Source: Hexactinellida sp. DTS-2022
Taxonomy: Eukaryota; Porifera; Hexactinellida
DNA length: 64,000 bases
Direction: 5' to 3'
Assembly (NCBI GenBank): GCA_028753945.1
Contig: JAPNXP010000005.1
Coordinates: 2,976,001 to 3,040,000 of the forward strand
Positions 1 to 12,321 of this stretch are shown here, piece after piece. The stretch's first letter is position 1. Each line of letters begins with the position of its first letter. The position numbers and the translations under genes were made by a program. Below the pieces are notes generated by a model. It saw only the letters and a program-made list of their open reading frames with translations. It had not been told where the DNA came from and did not search any database.

Positions 1-2
1 AT

Positions 3-209
3 TCATCTAACCTCCTCAATCTCATAACCTCTACTTCTACTTCGGAACCAAGTCTAAACTCACAAGAAAACATTGAAGATCCCTCAAATCCCGAAATACT
101 TGAGAATACAACCAATGAAACAGATCCTTATCAACAACCAACAAACGATAATGAATTGATCAAAGTGATAGATGAGAATCGGACTACAGACAGGAAGTTA
201 GCGAATTGA
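3..209 (+). CDS. Open frame cut by the window edge, C-terminal part, product unknown
   Basis: An uninterrupted frame enters from the left edge and ends at TGA 207-209, giving 68 residues. The peptide is rich in Ser, Thr, Asn and Glu (it contains ENIEDPSNPEILENTTNETD), so it reads as a disordered acidic tail rather than a folded domain. No start is visible and no family is recognised. It could be the end of a host exon or of a transposon protein. Chance openness in Ser/Asn-rich AT sequence is possible. Confidence 0.25.
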   Translation, partial: SSNLLNLITSTSTSEPSLNSQENIEDPSNPEILENTTNETDPYQQPTNDNELIKVIDENRTTDRKLAN

Positions 210-1274
210 AGTATCAAATAAGAACAGAAGACTCAGAAAATAATCTTTGACCGCAAAGTAAAAGGAAACAGGTTAGTTATGTAATCATGTTTACATGATT
301 TACTATTTCTTACATTTGCGTCATTATGTGATATACATTTTTCTTTGATTTTACCTATTGCATTAATATGTTATTGTGGGAATTGGCTAATAGCAATAAT
401 ATATTGCCAGTAAGCTACTTCGCGTTTAATCAATGCTGATTCCGCCTTATAGTAGCAAATTCGGTGCCAATCTACTGATTACACAATCAGAATTGAAACC
501 TTCACAAAAATAGTTTAATTGCGACTTGCGACTTAGTATGGTATTATAGTAATTATACACTGTATTGCAAGAAACCTGATAATAATATTCACACTACAAA
601 TAATACTGCTTACTCCTTACATTCCTCGATCGGAATTTGAAGGGAACCAAATACTTGTACACAACATAAACGACTCCCCGGAACTAAGAATGCAAATAAA
701 TACTAAGGGCCTTATTTGGTAGAAAAGGTAACGCCAAGCCACATAATTGCACGAAGAATACCACCAGCAAGACAAATAAGATACCAATTTACCTATCTAA
801 AGTTCATCATGAACGCAAACAATAAATATTTAAGTTATTCCTTGGTATTTAAATATTCATTAATTCAGTAATCTATACTGTGTGCTGGAGTAATTTATAT
901 ACAATTTAAACAAACATGAAAAACGACCTTCAACTTGACATCAACTGACGAAAACGATTCACTTAGTTAAATTAAATTATAACCCTGCTCTATTTGTTAG
1001 CTATATACGTATGTAGTATCTATCAATCATAACATTATGAAATTCAACTGCTTTTATACTATACCGTGAACTACGAAATAAAAGGACATGCCTCTGAATT
1101 AAATAAATGGACCATGGATATGTTAGAAGTGCCAAATAGCGTTCATTCATTTATGTACAATTAATGCTGTTCGAGTATAAGTTTTATAGTAACTGTCCAA
1201 GAAATGGTTTTTCATGAGTTATGAGATCATTTATTAATGAATAATACTCATCAAAACACAAATGCATGAAATTT
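210..1274. other. AT-rich stretch without recognisable gene
   Basis: About 1.06 kb of AT-rich sequence with stops in all frames. I see no coding similarity, terminal repeat or tandem array here. Confidence 0.5.
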
Positions 1275-1735
1275 ACAAGTTAAAATTCATTTTTCTATGG
1301 CAAATATGCTATCCATTAAGCTTGCATCACAACCTATATAGTACTTGAATAGATGAGTACTTGTATTTTTAATTTTGCGATTTTCACTGTTTGAATTTGC
1401 AAGTTCTCTGAGTCTTGAGTTAACATTCCTGACTTTATTGGCTAGAATACAGTTTGCTGCAACTGATATTATTGTACGGAGATAGTCCATCCTTGTTGAT
1501 TACAGGGTCCGCAAGTATTTCTCCAGCTGACACATGTGTATCCTCTATGTATGTAATAGCGAGTTGTATTAATATCATTCTTGAAGGTGTGGCCAAAATC
1601 TGCTGCATCAAGTTAAAATCACCTTCTATTGTTATATAGATCTTCAAAACAATAATAATAGCATCTATCACAATATGTGATGGCCATTTGAGGGCACCTC
1701 GATCGATAAGCTGAATGAATTTGTAAGTATCCTTT
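1275..1735 (-). pseudogene. P-superfamily transposase remnant, C-terminal end
   Basis: Read on the minus strand from about 1735, the peptide opens FIQLIDRGALKWPSHIVID and continues to about 1640. It matches the C-terminal part of the intact copy in this window (LIDLVDRGSLKYPSRCVVD, encoded near 9330-9260). A frameshift near 1450 moves the match to a second frame, which carries ANCILANKVRNVNSRLRELA, matching SNCILSKRVQNYNTVVLKRD of the intact copy. Only about 140 residues survive, with no catalytic residues, no THAP domain and no visible terminal repeat. It is a dead fragment directly next to the pogo-type remnant. Confidence 0.7.
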
Positions 1736-1849
1736 TAATCCACAATTTCTAGCTCTTTATCTTGTGTCAGCAAGGACAAACAAGCTTTGCACTTACTAGA
1801 TTGTTTGAAATACGTATGGACTGCTAAGTGTAAATGCATTAGGAGAATT

Positions 1850-2772
1850 TGAGTGACCATTTATTATTGGCCACTCTTTAAATCATAGATGCTTCAAGAA
1901 TATTCCAACATACCAATTACCTGTGACCTATCGTGCTAACAAGAAAGATTGGATGACTAGTCAGCTATATCACGAGTGGCTAAACGTATTTGACACAAGA
2001 ATGCGTACACAGGATCGGCATATCTTATTATTCTTGGACAATGCTCCCTGCCATCCTCCAAGTTGATTTCCTAACCAACAATAAATTAGTATTTTTAGCC
2101 GCAAATACTATGTCCGTTCTACAGCCACTTGATCAGGGTATTATCCAGAACCTGAAGCTACACTATCGGAAACTGCTTCTCCGGCTTGTGATTAGTAATA
2201 TTAACGACAAAAATTCCGCAGAAACAATTGCTCGAATCCTGGATGCTTGTCGATGGATAGCAACTGCTCTCAAAGAAGTACGTCTCATTACTGTGCAAAG
2301 TGTTTTTCAAGATGTGGGCTAAGATTCGACCAGAATAACGCAGTACATAATGATGAAGAAGATAAAGACATTGAAACAGTTTGTGAATTGCTCAAACTAG
2401 CCAAGTACCGAATATCTGCGATAATATCTTTATAGATCCCCAGGTATATGCTTGAATTGAGGAAGAAATTCCAATTACGGATAATTTAGAAGGAGATTGG
2501 GAATCACGCATTCTGGAGAATTTGACACGAAAGGAAAATGATGAGAATTTTAGCTCTGATGAAGAAGAAACAATCCAACCGCCAGAAATTGAGAAAGCTT
2601 CATTGGAGATGCTTTGTCTTGAGTCCAAAATAACCAATATTTCTTAAAAGAGCAATCTATGACAGAGGAATTTAATGTAATCGCTTATCTTGTAGACAGG
2701 ATAAATCAAAACGCTATTCAAGTATTCACAGAAAATTGTAAACAATCTAAGTTGGATTCCTTTATGAAATAA
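1850..2772 (+). pseudogene. pogo/Tigger-type DDE transposase remnant
   Basis: Two frames together carry the C-terminal half of a Tigger/Jerky-like DDE_1 transposase. From 1853 the first frame has HRCFKNIPTYQLPVTYRANK, then MTSQLYHEWLNVFD and the signature FLDNAPCHP, which contains the second catalytic Asp. The frame breaks near 2060. The next frame continues with NTMSVLQPLDQGIIQNLKLH, another family hallmark, to the stop at 2322. An acidic tail with further frame changes runs to about 2772. The N-terminal helix-turn-helix and first catalytic Asp are missing; the 5' part abuts a P-superfamily fragment. Members of this family move by cut and paste at TA sites. This copy is inactive. Confidence 0.85.
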
Positions 2773-2835
2773 TTAAATTAATAATATTAAATATTTTATA
2801 ATTAATAGGCTAGAAATTTTAATAAGTTTCAGAAA

Positions 2836-2904
2836 TACGAGCACCCCGAAATTACGGCCATATTTTTTGGTCTCATGGGTGGTCGTAATTCTGAGGTTCC
2901 ACTG
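2836..2904 (+). repeat. Probable 3' terminal repeat of the pogo/Tigger element
   Basis: The segment ends with GAGGTTCCACTG followed by TA, the mirror of the CAGTGGAACCTC ends seen in pogo/Tigger elements, and it lies 64 bp after the transposase remnant. No matching left end was found upstream, which agrees with 5' truncation. Confidence 0.6.
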
Positions 2905-3600
2905 TAATTAATTGTCAATACATAAATGACATTTCTCAATTAGATTAAATATTAAAAGATATATTTCTGCTCATTAAGCTAATTAGATATTTAATTTATT
3001 TACAGTTTACTTAATAAATACCCATGATAAATAAATAAGATTGGAAACGCATTTGGACTAGTCGAAACGCGTTTCGACTAGTTGGAACGCGTTTCGACTG
3101 GAAACGCGTTTGGACTGCAACAAATATACTAATATATTTGACAATTGAGTTGAATTATATAATATAGTCAATTAATTTGTTGATGATGCATTAAAAATTA
3201 TAAAAAAATATTCAGATCTGAATTTCTAGCCCATTATCAACTAATTTTTGGCAATATATGGTAACCACTGAAATATTTGTGCTTATTAGTGTTAGTTCAT
3301 ATATATAAAGTATTTAAGTGCACGATATAGTACATATAAAACCTAGGAATGTCAATTGCGAAGTTAAAAAAGCTGAATCATCAATAATGACGTCACCAAA
3401 TATACGTTTTGAAGACTTTGCAGAATATCTTTTCAAAAAATTTCACTTCTCACATAATTTTATGATATATTAACTTCATTTCACAGTATAACTCGCATTT
3501 CAATTTTGTCACTAAAAAACCTAAAATTTCACTCGAAGCATCCTTAATTATTCCCTCAACCCTATTCCATCTATACATCCTTCGTATATTTCTAAAAGCC
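2905..3600. other. Non-coding AT-rich stretch
   Basis: Nothing coding is seen. The only structured part is the palindromic repeat at 3041-3120. Confidence 0.5.
3041..3120. repeat. Palindromic ACGCGTTT repeat
   Basis: Variants of GAAACGCGTTT(C/G)GACT occur four times in 80 bp, two of them as a near-perfect palindrome centred on ACGCGT. A related block ending in the same GGNCTGCAACA tail lies at about 52150-52235. Confidence 0.6.
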
Positions 3601-6000
3601 AATCAGTTATTCCCATCAGAGTGCGTATGTCTCCCAAACCACATGTTTTTCAAAAAGATGAGCTGTCTCTCTTTATGGATAAATATACAGTAATTACCAA
3701 GGAAATGTTGTCTCCTATATGAATAAGTAGCAGATGAATACCGGAACTTCCATGTTGATGTTTCAGAATTTGGAGTCACTGCACATCGAGTCAAAAGATA
3801 GACTCAGGAATAGCTGTGATTCAAGAGTGTGTACATGTAACAAATGATTTGCAAGTTATACTCAGTTTTTAATCATCTCCTATTCCCATTCCTGACTACA
3901 TATCCACAGCAGCTGGATGCAAATTGACTTCCTTAGACATATTCACTAACCTCCCAAACTACTGTAGAAATGCTTCACACAACTACCATATCGAAGTAAT
4001 CAAAGAGTTGATAAAGTTGAGTTTTTATCATCCCCGTGGGCGTCACTATCCTTCAGTAGTTTTAATATTTTCTTTACTGCTCCGGTATACTTCTAATGCT
4101 GCTTACAAACTTCTGAACAAATTTATACCTTTGCCTAGTGAACGTTTACTCAAAATGCTTAACTCACACACAATCGATAGGAATAAAGCTCTCTGTACAC
4201 TTAGAAATAAATCACTAATTGGAAATGACGTTGTTATCCTACTAGATGAGATGTACCTCCAAACTCAAGTCCAATTCGATGGAAAAAGTTAACTCACACA
4301 CAATCGATAGGAGTAAAGATCTCTGTACACTTAGAAATAAATCACTAATTGGAAATGACGTTGTTATCCTACTAGATGAGATGTAACTCCAATCTCAAGT
4401 CCAATTCGATGGAAAAGTGTAATCGGTTGTGACGGTGATCTAAACATGTTCAAGAGTATATTGTGCTTCATGGTCGTTTCGTTGAAGAAAACTATTCCTT
4501 ATGTTATAAAAGCAATACCTATTGTTAAGCTTACTTTCCTTGATGTTTACAATGGAATTTTGAACTGTATTTCAATCCTAAACGAAGGAAAATTTCAATT
4601 CGAGGAGTAATTGCATACAACCATTCTACTAACATGAAAACATATACTAGAGTTTTAGTAAAGAATTTCCCTCTTGATAATAGAGAATATTGCATCAAGA
4701 ACCCTTCTAATTCTGCTCAGCATATTTTCTTGATGTTCGATCAGTACACTTAGTTAAGAATATTCGAAATAATCTTATATCTTCCCGATTTTTCCAGGTT
4801 CCACAATTTATCTTTAACCCACAAGATACAGTTTTCAACATTCCTCCAGGCTTCGTTATTTGGTCACATCTTCACCAAGTACACACCCATGATTTAACCA
4901 TGAATGCTCATCTAAAGAAAGCGCCAAAGTTATCTTATTCTGTTCTCCATCCTGGAAACAATAAGCAATCAGTGCCACTTGCCTCGCAGTATTTGAACCA
5001 ACTACCACTTCTGCGATTCGTAGTTATTTACCCGAAGAGTATACAACTATCGCCTTCCTCGAACTTATCAATGCCTGGTGGTTAGTGGTTAATCCTAAGG
5101 AACGTTTCCACCCAACGCGAATAGGAAACGCTCTCGTATCGAATGATAAAATAGATTTTCTTTGAGCAATTAGTGATTTGCTTGAAACTTGGAATTCCAG
5201 TCAATTCATCGGACTTACCAAGCAAACTTTCAAAGCTTTTACATTCACTAATCGTACCATTGCTGACTTAAGCTCTGACCTACTATCAGCTGGATATCAG
5301 TATATACTAACAGGCAGATTGCAAACCGATCCTCTTGAGAGGAGATTTTCTCATTACAGACAGATGAGCGGTGGTTGATTTCTGGTTAGTTTAACTGAAG
5401 TTATGCACTCCGAGTCTATAATTTCCTTAAAAACTATTCTTAAGAATGAATTGAGAGTAGAACTAAACTCCTCTGAGGAATTGGACGACGAACAGGTCTC
5501 AAAATTCATATCAGAGGCTCGCTTTGAAGACCATGACCATATTTTATTATCGAACGATACCGCAGAAGTTATCACTTATGTTGCAGGATATATTTCCTAT
5601 TCTTTGCTAAAAAAGTATGTTATACTGAATGTGTCGGAAAGCTGAAGCAGGATCCTGTGACCAAATACTATGTACAATCACTAAACCATGGCCTTACATT
5701 ACCACCATCTGCTCTCAACCATTACACTTACACTGCTTTCGCTATATTGGACACATGAATCTCAAATTCGAAGTTTTAAAGTTCCATGGAAAATCTTGGG
5801 TCACAGGTTGCTCAATGAAATCTCGCAGAATTGGGATGTTCATTTTATTTGCTCTGCACTCTCAAGTAAATTTCGCTCGATGATTAATACTACAATCTCT
5901 AACTTTTACTTCTCCAATCTAGCAAGGTGTATCTCTGAAACCTCGCGAAAAAAACAAATTGACGCTAAAGAAAGGGTGATGAATTGAAGCAATTCAAGAC
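3600..6000 (+). pseudogene. P-superfamily transposase remnant, divergent subfamily
   Basis: A decayed transposase spread over several frames. The 5' part (about 3630-3880) carries KPHVFQKDELSLFMDKYTVI and IAVIQECVHVTNDLQVILS. From 3924 there is a clean 122-residue frame containing GRHYPSVVLIFSLLLRYTSN and VVILLDEMYLQTQ, whose Asp fits the first catalytic position of P/THAP9-type transposases. Around 4760-4810, in broken frames, a VKNIRNNLISSRFFQVP stretch matches the HxxK-R-N region of the family. At 5178-5378, LTGRLQTDPLERRFSHYRQM carries the DxxE catalytic pair, continued in another frame by VSLTEVMHSESIIS. The MSGG motif here, against MSGSHYQIS elsewhere in the window, marks a separate subfamily. 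No ends were found. Confidence 0.8.
4159..4417 (+). repeat. 130-bp tandem duplication inside the P remnant
   Basis: Bases 4159-4288 are repeated directly at 4289-4417 with only a few substitutions. The duplication lies at the first catalytic region of the transposase and adds an out-of-frame second copy, so it alone would inactivate the gene. Confidence 0.85.
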
Positions 6001-6479
6001 CCGACAGCGAATTATTGAAATAATTCACCACGATTAATGTAAATTCGTTACGTAGCTCATGTGATAATATTGCTACTATAAACATCGAAGTAAGTAATTT
6101 AACATATTTTGGTAAGTAAGAATATCATTAAAAATAGAAACTGGCCTTCTATTTTGGCCTTGTATTCGGTAAGTTGCACAGCTGTATATATAGTAGGCTA
6201 TGACTCATGTGATTAATTTATAAGTAATGAGTAAATCCTGTACGAAACACGACAACAATCAAGTTATTTTAACTTATTGCTATACCACGGGGAAGAAAGC
6301 TCCTAGCTGAACAACTCTTCAAGGACTCGCTTCCAGCTTTAACACTTGCTCATTCTTTAGATACAATATGGAATACATTTTTATATCTATACTCGTCTGC
6401 TTTACCTAGTCGCTACTGCTAATCGGAAAGACGTGAAACCATCCTATTTAAGATCAATAAAATTCAAGCTTTCTCTGAC
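6001..6479. other. Non-coding stretch
   Basis: No gene or clear repeat is seen between the P remnant and the LINE. Confidence 0.45.
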
Positions 6480-6958
6480 AGAGAAATCTTCTTGTTAAAT
6501 ACTCTTCCTCGAGTACTAACATCACTAGACGATGTAAAATCACAGATACTACTTCAGAAATTGGAACTTTTAGATATTTCTAAATCACCAGCCCTGATAA
6601 TATGCATCCCAGATTACTGAAAATGTTTACCGATCATTTTTCTTTCCTACTAACGATCCTGTTTTCAAAAAGTATCCTAACAGGTGTACTACCTAGTGAC
6701 TGGAAGAATGCTTACATAATTTCAATTCATAAAAAACTCCAACATCATGCAAAATAATTTCAGGCCCACATCAATCACCTCAGCAATTATAAAGATATTA
6801 GAATCTATCATTTAACCACACATTGACAATCTGATAAGGAATGACATTATCCATCCTGACCAACATGGGTTTGTTCCCGGCAGATCAACCGTGTCTAACC
6901 TACTAGAATCCCTGGAAAATTGGATACTATCCCTGGATAACAAGTTATAGGTAGATAT

Positions 6959-7101
6959 CATTGGCGCCGATTTATTTTGATTTCCTCTAAAATTTGGGCG
7001 GGTCCATCTCAGATTCTGAGCCATAGGCGCCGATTTCTTATGATTTCCTCTAAAATTTGGGCGGTCCAGACCCGCCCAAATCGGCACTATCGGCGCCTAT
7101 G
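6959..7101. mobile_element. 143-bp MITE with 8-bp TSD inside the LINE
   Basis: The ends are CATTGGCGCCGAT and the inverse of CATAGGCGCCGAT, flanked on both sides by GTAGATAT (6951-6958 and 7102-7109). Removing it rejoins the LINE frame at VDIVYIDFEKAFDK. The interior repeats a block with TTTCCTCTAAAATTTGGGCG twice. The 8-bp TSD fits hAT or P-type insertion. Confidence 0.85.
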
Positions 7102-7313
7102 GTAGATATTGTCTATATTGACTTCGAAAAAGGCCTTTGACAAGATACAGCATTGTATTCTCTTGGATAAACTAGATTATGTAGGCATACGAGGTAAACT
7201 TTTTACTGGCTTGAATCTTTTCTGATAAACAGGAAACAGAGTTAAATTACAGGAATCTCTTTCTAAATGGTCTACTTTAACTAGTGGAATTCCACAAAGA
7301 TCAGTACTAGGGC

Positions 7314-7815
7314 CAGACCTGGGGCTGATTACTAGTGAGTAATTACGATTACATCCTTCAGAAAAAGCTTGATTATGATTACGATTACGATTACAGGAAA
7401 AGTTGTAATCGATTACAAACAATTACAATCGATTACAACTGATTACAATTTCATTTTCTTCACGATCCAATTACGATCGTTCCGATTAAGCCCCGGAGTT
7501 TCATTCGCTCGAAAAATAAGGCCCATGTGCATGGGGGTGGGCCGGATATAGCTTTGGGGGTGCAATAAGATCAGTGAACCCTAAAACTATATCCTTATTT
7601 AAAGTTATTGTGGAAAATTTTGGGGGGGGGGGCCGAGTGAAAATTTGGGGGGGCCTGGTGCCATATCTGGGGCTGATTACTAGTGGGTGATTACGATTAC
7701 GATTACAATTACATCCTTCAAAAAAAGCTTGATTATGATTACGATTACGATTACTGGAAAAGTTGTAATCGATTACAATTGATTACGATTGTAATCGTAA
7801 TCAGCCCCAAGCCTG
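7314..7815. mobile_element. hAT-type MITE rich in GATTAC, 8-bp TSD
   Basis: Ends CAGACCTGGGGCTGATTAC and the inverse of CAGGCTTGGGGCTGATTAC are flanked by exact ACTAGGGC duplications (7306-7313, 7816-7823). The interior holds two blocks of degenerate GATTAC/GTAATC repeats (about 7330-7460 and 7670-7805) around a G-rich centre. Inserted in the LINE reverse transcriptase. Confidence 0.85.
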
Positions 7816-8518
7816 ACTAGGGCCCATCCTTTTTTAAATATATACATTTGACATCCCATCTAAATCTTTCTATAGCAAACCTCAGCTTGATAATAGTGTT
7901 TATATTTCTTCCTTTGCTAATGATACCAAGTATTATACTGATGCGCACTTGGATAACAACTGCCTTAAACTCGAATCTACATTAACCTCGCTACTGAATT
8001 GGTCACAAAGAAATTATATGTATATCAATATGGATAAATGTAACTTACTTCACCTTGGTAAAGGACTACACCAAAATTACTCATACTCTATCGACACAAT
8101 TATTCTTCACCAGACTTCACTAATAAAAGATATGGGTTTATTGATGGATGACCAGCTCACCTTCACAGCGCATATTGCTAAAATATCACTTGAAGGAAAT
8201 AGAGCATTGGGTTTAGTTAAGCAGACTTTTGCCTGCATAACGCCAAATATATTTAAAATAGTATATAAATCTCTGATTCGTCCAAAACTCGAATATGCTA
8301 GTCAGATCTGGTCACCCTTCCTCATTAAAGAAACTAGAAAAAATCCAACGGAGAGCCACTAAGTGTGTCCAGGGCATGAAACATCTTCCCTACCGTGGTC
8401 CGTGTTAGGCTGGAATTATTGGGTTAACTTGTCTAGAGATAAGAAGGAAACGTGGTGACTTAATTCTTATGTGGAAAATTGGAAATACATAATTAGCACA
8501 TCCGGCATTAAGTTTAGT

Positions 8519-8602
8519 CATAGCAATCTATATACTAAGGCAATGATAGTCCATTGAAAATATGGACCATGGACAGCGAAGTATAGCTAATTTTCAAAAA
8601 TA
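8519..8602 (+). repeat. Left TIR of the P-superfamily transposon
   Basis: About 84 bp that match the reverse complement of 12821-12904 with only scattered differences. Confidence 0.85.
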
Positions 8603-8952
8603 CTAAATTTATAACGCATACACTCCAGTTATAAATACTTTCTATTCTAGTTCAACTAAAGATGTGCTACACCTTAAGCAAATCTGAGCTATGTTCTAGA
8701 TATATATTAGTAGAGAATTGATATTTTAATGAGCATTAGCAGCAACTAGTACATTCATAATTAGGTATACGTGAATACATAACAAAGAAATACAAGTAAG
8801 TATGAATACTCCTGGATTGGACTTGTAAACAAACTACTGGACTGAAGAAACAACTATAATATTAGAGACTCCGGGAATTGTATACTAAGTATCTCGCCAT
8901 TATCTAAACTCTTGGACTGAACTTTCGAGGTTGAATTATATAAAGGAATGGT

Positions 8953-11900
8953 TTAAAAGTTAATTGTATTTTTCAGTTTGGTATTATCTCTCTTCAGAAC
9001 CACAGTATTATAATTCTGGACTCGCTTTGATAGGATGCAGTTAGACCATGTTACGCATAACTTCTTTAGGATATCGCAGTTCCAAACATTACACCGACAC
9101 CAATCATTCCACATATCACTATATTTATCTGTAATCATTTTAATAGAAAGTTGTACCAACTTGGTTCGACATTGTCCCAAATAAAACTCTTTGTTCAAAG
9201 TACTACAGTTATCAATCTTGATAAAAATTTCATACAGGATACAGACACAATCTACTACACAACGAGACGGATATTTGAGAGAGCCTCTATCCACTAGATC
9301 TATCAACGTATATTGAGAACCTACATCATTGTTTACTTCAAGTGATTTGTCTGTCGTTAAGAAATCTTGACAATATGGACAACCATTAGATTTTTTAAGA
9401 TAAGAGAATACTGCATAGCCTGCAATATATACGAGACAATCAATTTGGCCAACATCAATTTCTGGACGAGAAATTTCATTCAATAAATCTATATAGAGTT
9501 CTATTTCAAAATCAAGTTGTTCTTCAACATCATTGTTGTCACTAAATTGGCTAATATATTCTTTTAGAGAGACTGGCTTTTCGTCTGAAGTAACTTGGCA
9601 TTTAATAGCAAACACCTTTAAAATGTTAGAAAGCTGAAGTCTACGTTCACTTTCTAAAATTTGAGTAAATGATATCTGATAATGAGACCCAGACATTTGC
9701 CTATACAGACCAAAGTGGTGTTCTAACGCATCATTTTGGATTCTTGAAGTTAGAAGATACTGGTATCCACAGTGCTGAGTAAGTCGGTTAACAAGCATTG
9801 GTAATGCTTCACAGGTATGTCGAAAGCTTGTAAAAGTTTGTGGTGTTAACTTCCCATGTGCAAATGGCTGATGTATCCAGCTATCCAACCAAGAGACAAC
9901 ATTTCTTAAAAATTGCAAACGGAAATCACCTGGACAAATAGGAGCTAAATAATCATCATTGAATCGAATATCTTTTCCTACCCAATTGACATTGAATGTT
10001 TTCCAAACCTGATTTATTAGATTAAGAAATTCGACCGTTTGATTAATGTTTACGATGTTATTCTCCATTTTCCAAGATAAAAGCCCAGCGGATGTTGTTT
10101 CATGAAAGATTTTTAACGCAAAGCTAACATTTTGTCTTTCTAATGTGGATGGCCAGCACGCTTTAGCTGTTAATCTTGGCGCTCTTTTCAAGATATTACA
10201 CTTATCAGATGTGAATAAATTTCGAATATCTTGGAAAGGTGCGTAACACAGTTCTGGATAAAGTGTCTTGGAAGTGAAATGCTTAGTTGAAATGTTGGCT
10301 GTGGAGACTGAGATAAAAAGAGTTTTACTAGCTTTAATAGAATTGATACACTTTTCTCCTTCCAATAGACACTCTTCGAATTTCGGAAAAATAAATGTCC
10401 TTTCATAATCCTTGAGATTTAACCAGTTATTACGGATGCATTTAATGATATGAACGATATCAAAATACAAAATTAGACTTCTTTCTGGGTTGCATGGGTG
10501 CGTTACTTTTGGCACAAGTGTATTATCAGCGGAGAACAATTTGTATAAACGAACGTTTAAAGGGTAATTATCTGTACAGAGAGCTTCAACAAACAGATCG
10601 CAAGCTTCGATATCATAAATAGTTGACTTGATAATTGGATATAATTTTTCTGCTGAAGAAGAGCCCAAAGGGATTAACCGTACAATTGTGGAAAACTTAG
10701 CGGCTAAACTTGAAATCATTATTGAAAAAACTGTCGTGGGTGGATCTTCAGGGTTATCAATTGACCCGATTACTCTTCCTCCCTTATATGCTGCATCGCT
10801 ACGAATATGTACTTCATCCATTTGAAGGATGACATGTCGCTCTAGGTGTTTAAAAGTGGTTGCAATTTCTTTGATGATTTTTGTATACTCACTCTGTAAG
10901 CCGATGCTGTTTCTAATTCTTAATAAGTTACGCTCATGTGAAGAATTAAACAATTAGAGGACTGAATAAGACGATAGGAGGCTGGTGAAATTCCTTGAAG
11001 TTTTAAACAAAAAACCTGAGTAAGAATGCTAAAACGACGAGAATATTTATCAAGGATTAAGTATTTGAGCTGATCTAACAAAAAATTTAGACGAATTCGC
11101 ATATAATCTGTATTCCCGGTTTCGTACTCAGTAATGGGATTATTACTGGGCTCTAATTTATTGATAGCACTAGAAATTTCCATTATTGCATTCTCAACAT
11201 GTGTATTAACAGGGTTGACTGAAGAACTGACGCTTTTTATTTGGGCCATTTCAAATATCTCAACTTCTTGAATGATTTTTTCCAATAACCTCATATCATT
11301 CAGTACATTATAAGATAGTTGAATTTTATGTGTCTCTTTATATAAAGCCTTACAAATTAAGTTTTGATCTATAATTATGGAGCGATCTATTGTAGTTATT
11401 TCACCATAAAAATGAATTTTTAGGAAAAGGATTGTAGATGGGTTAGGTCTGTGGCAAAGCCAATTGTTAGTGAGTTCAATTTGGCTCAATTTACTAATTA
11501 TACAATCAAGAGTAGCAACAAAAAACTTAGCATCATTTTCTTTGCTGTCTCTAAGACTTTCTTTATACGCCGATTGCATCATCTTCTCTTCCTTATCAGC
11601 ACGAGAAAGTCTTTGGGGTTTTACAGTTATATCTGTCAGGTATTCTGGACAATTTGGGAAAATACTTGGGACTGCATATTTGTTCAAACTGATCTTTTTC
11701 CTGGGTACTTCCACCATTTTAGTACCATCAAAAAATTCATAGTTTCTCTCTATGTCCTCATTCTTGAAATGGATAATACAAACCTTTAGATAAAGAATAA
11801 ATTATAAACTATAAATATTTCGATTATATTGTTTGATGATCGTAGTAATACTATATTATATTATTTAAATTTATAAATTTAATTAATTAAGTTCTAAAAA

Positions 11901-12321
11901 TAAACGAGTATCAAGTTGTAGTTCGAAACAAAGAAAGTGTTGAAGTAAAGAATTCAGAAGTCATAGGAAACTAAAGCAGTGTCAATGAATTCTTATATTG
12001 ATAATCCTATGACAGTGCAACTTCGATTATCCGAACTCTTTCTAAAGTGTAAATATTCATTGTTTTGGTGGGGAGAACAAATATTTAGGTTGACAAAAAT
12101 ATGGGATTTATAAATTTCACCTTATAAAAATATACCCTAGTAGTAAATTTAAAAGTTAATCTTACCTTCAACTGTTTGTGCGTCTCGTAATCTTCTCTCG
12201 GCCTAGGTATAGCCCGGAACCATTTCTCACGAATATCCTCATCAATAGGGAAAGAGAAAACAGAAGTAAATCCACTCTCAGAATGATAATTAGATTTACA
12301 ACCTGGCACCACACATGTCAT
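8953..12321 (-). CDS. THAP-domain P-superfamily transposase, two exons, one frameshift
   Basis: This is a cut-and-paste DNA transposase related to the Drosophila P transposase and THAP9. Exon 1 is 12321-12166 (52 codons, from ATG) and ends AAG|GTAAGATT. Intron 12165-11784 ends CTAAAG, and exon 2 runs 11783-8953. Joined in phase 0 they complete a C2CH THAP zinc finger: CVVPGC in exon 1, then VCIIHF and YAVPSIF in exon 2. A helical linker follows, then an RNase H-like core. In the frame opening near 10953 the acidic residues are in QMDEVHIRSD, CTDNYPLN, YFDIVHIIKCIRNNW and QNDALEHHFGLYRQ. The frame shifts once near 10940: an expected ILPHERN is broken, and the copy at 39380-39658 keeps LPH at that point. 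One missing base explains it. Total length would be about 995 residues, in the usual range. Activity is unproven. Confidence 0.85.
11784..12165 (-). other. Intron of the P-superfamily transposase gene
   Basis: 382 bp, GT (12165-12164) to AG (11785-11784), splitting the THAP finger between its second Cys and its Cys-x2-His pair. The donor AAG|GTAAG and an acceptor in AT-rich context are canonical. Frame is phase 0 on both sides. Confidence 0.8.

Larger units (their letters stand above)
6480..8511 (+). pseudogene. CR1-like LINE reverse transcriptase, 5' portion
   Basis: Broken frames give the ordered blocks of a CR1-type non-LTR reverse transcriptase. About 6600-6780 has the LPSDWKN and RPTSITSAIIKILES regions. 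About 6840-6950 has DQHGFVPGRSTVSNLLE. From 7102, VDIVYIDFEKAFDKIQH holds the first catalytic Asp. The GIPQ region lies near 7290, and FANDTKYYTD near 7915 is the equivalent of the F/YADD box with Asp changed to Asn. The clean 137-residue frame 7949-8362 covers the thumb, with KDMGLLMDDQLTF and LIRPKLEYASQIW, then IQRRATKCVQGMK in a shifted frame. Two MITEs interrupt it and a P element splits it; the C-terminal tail resumes after 12912. No endonuclease domain is seen, so it is 5' truncated. Confidence 0.85.
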
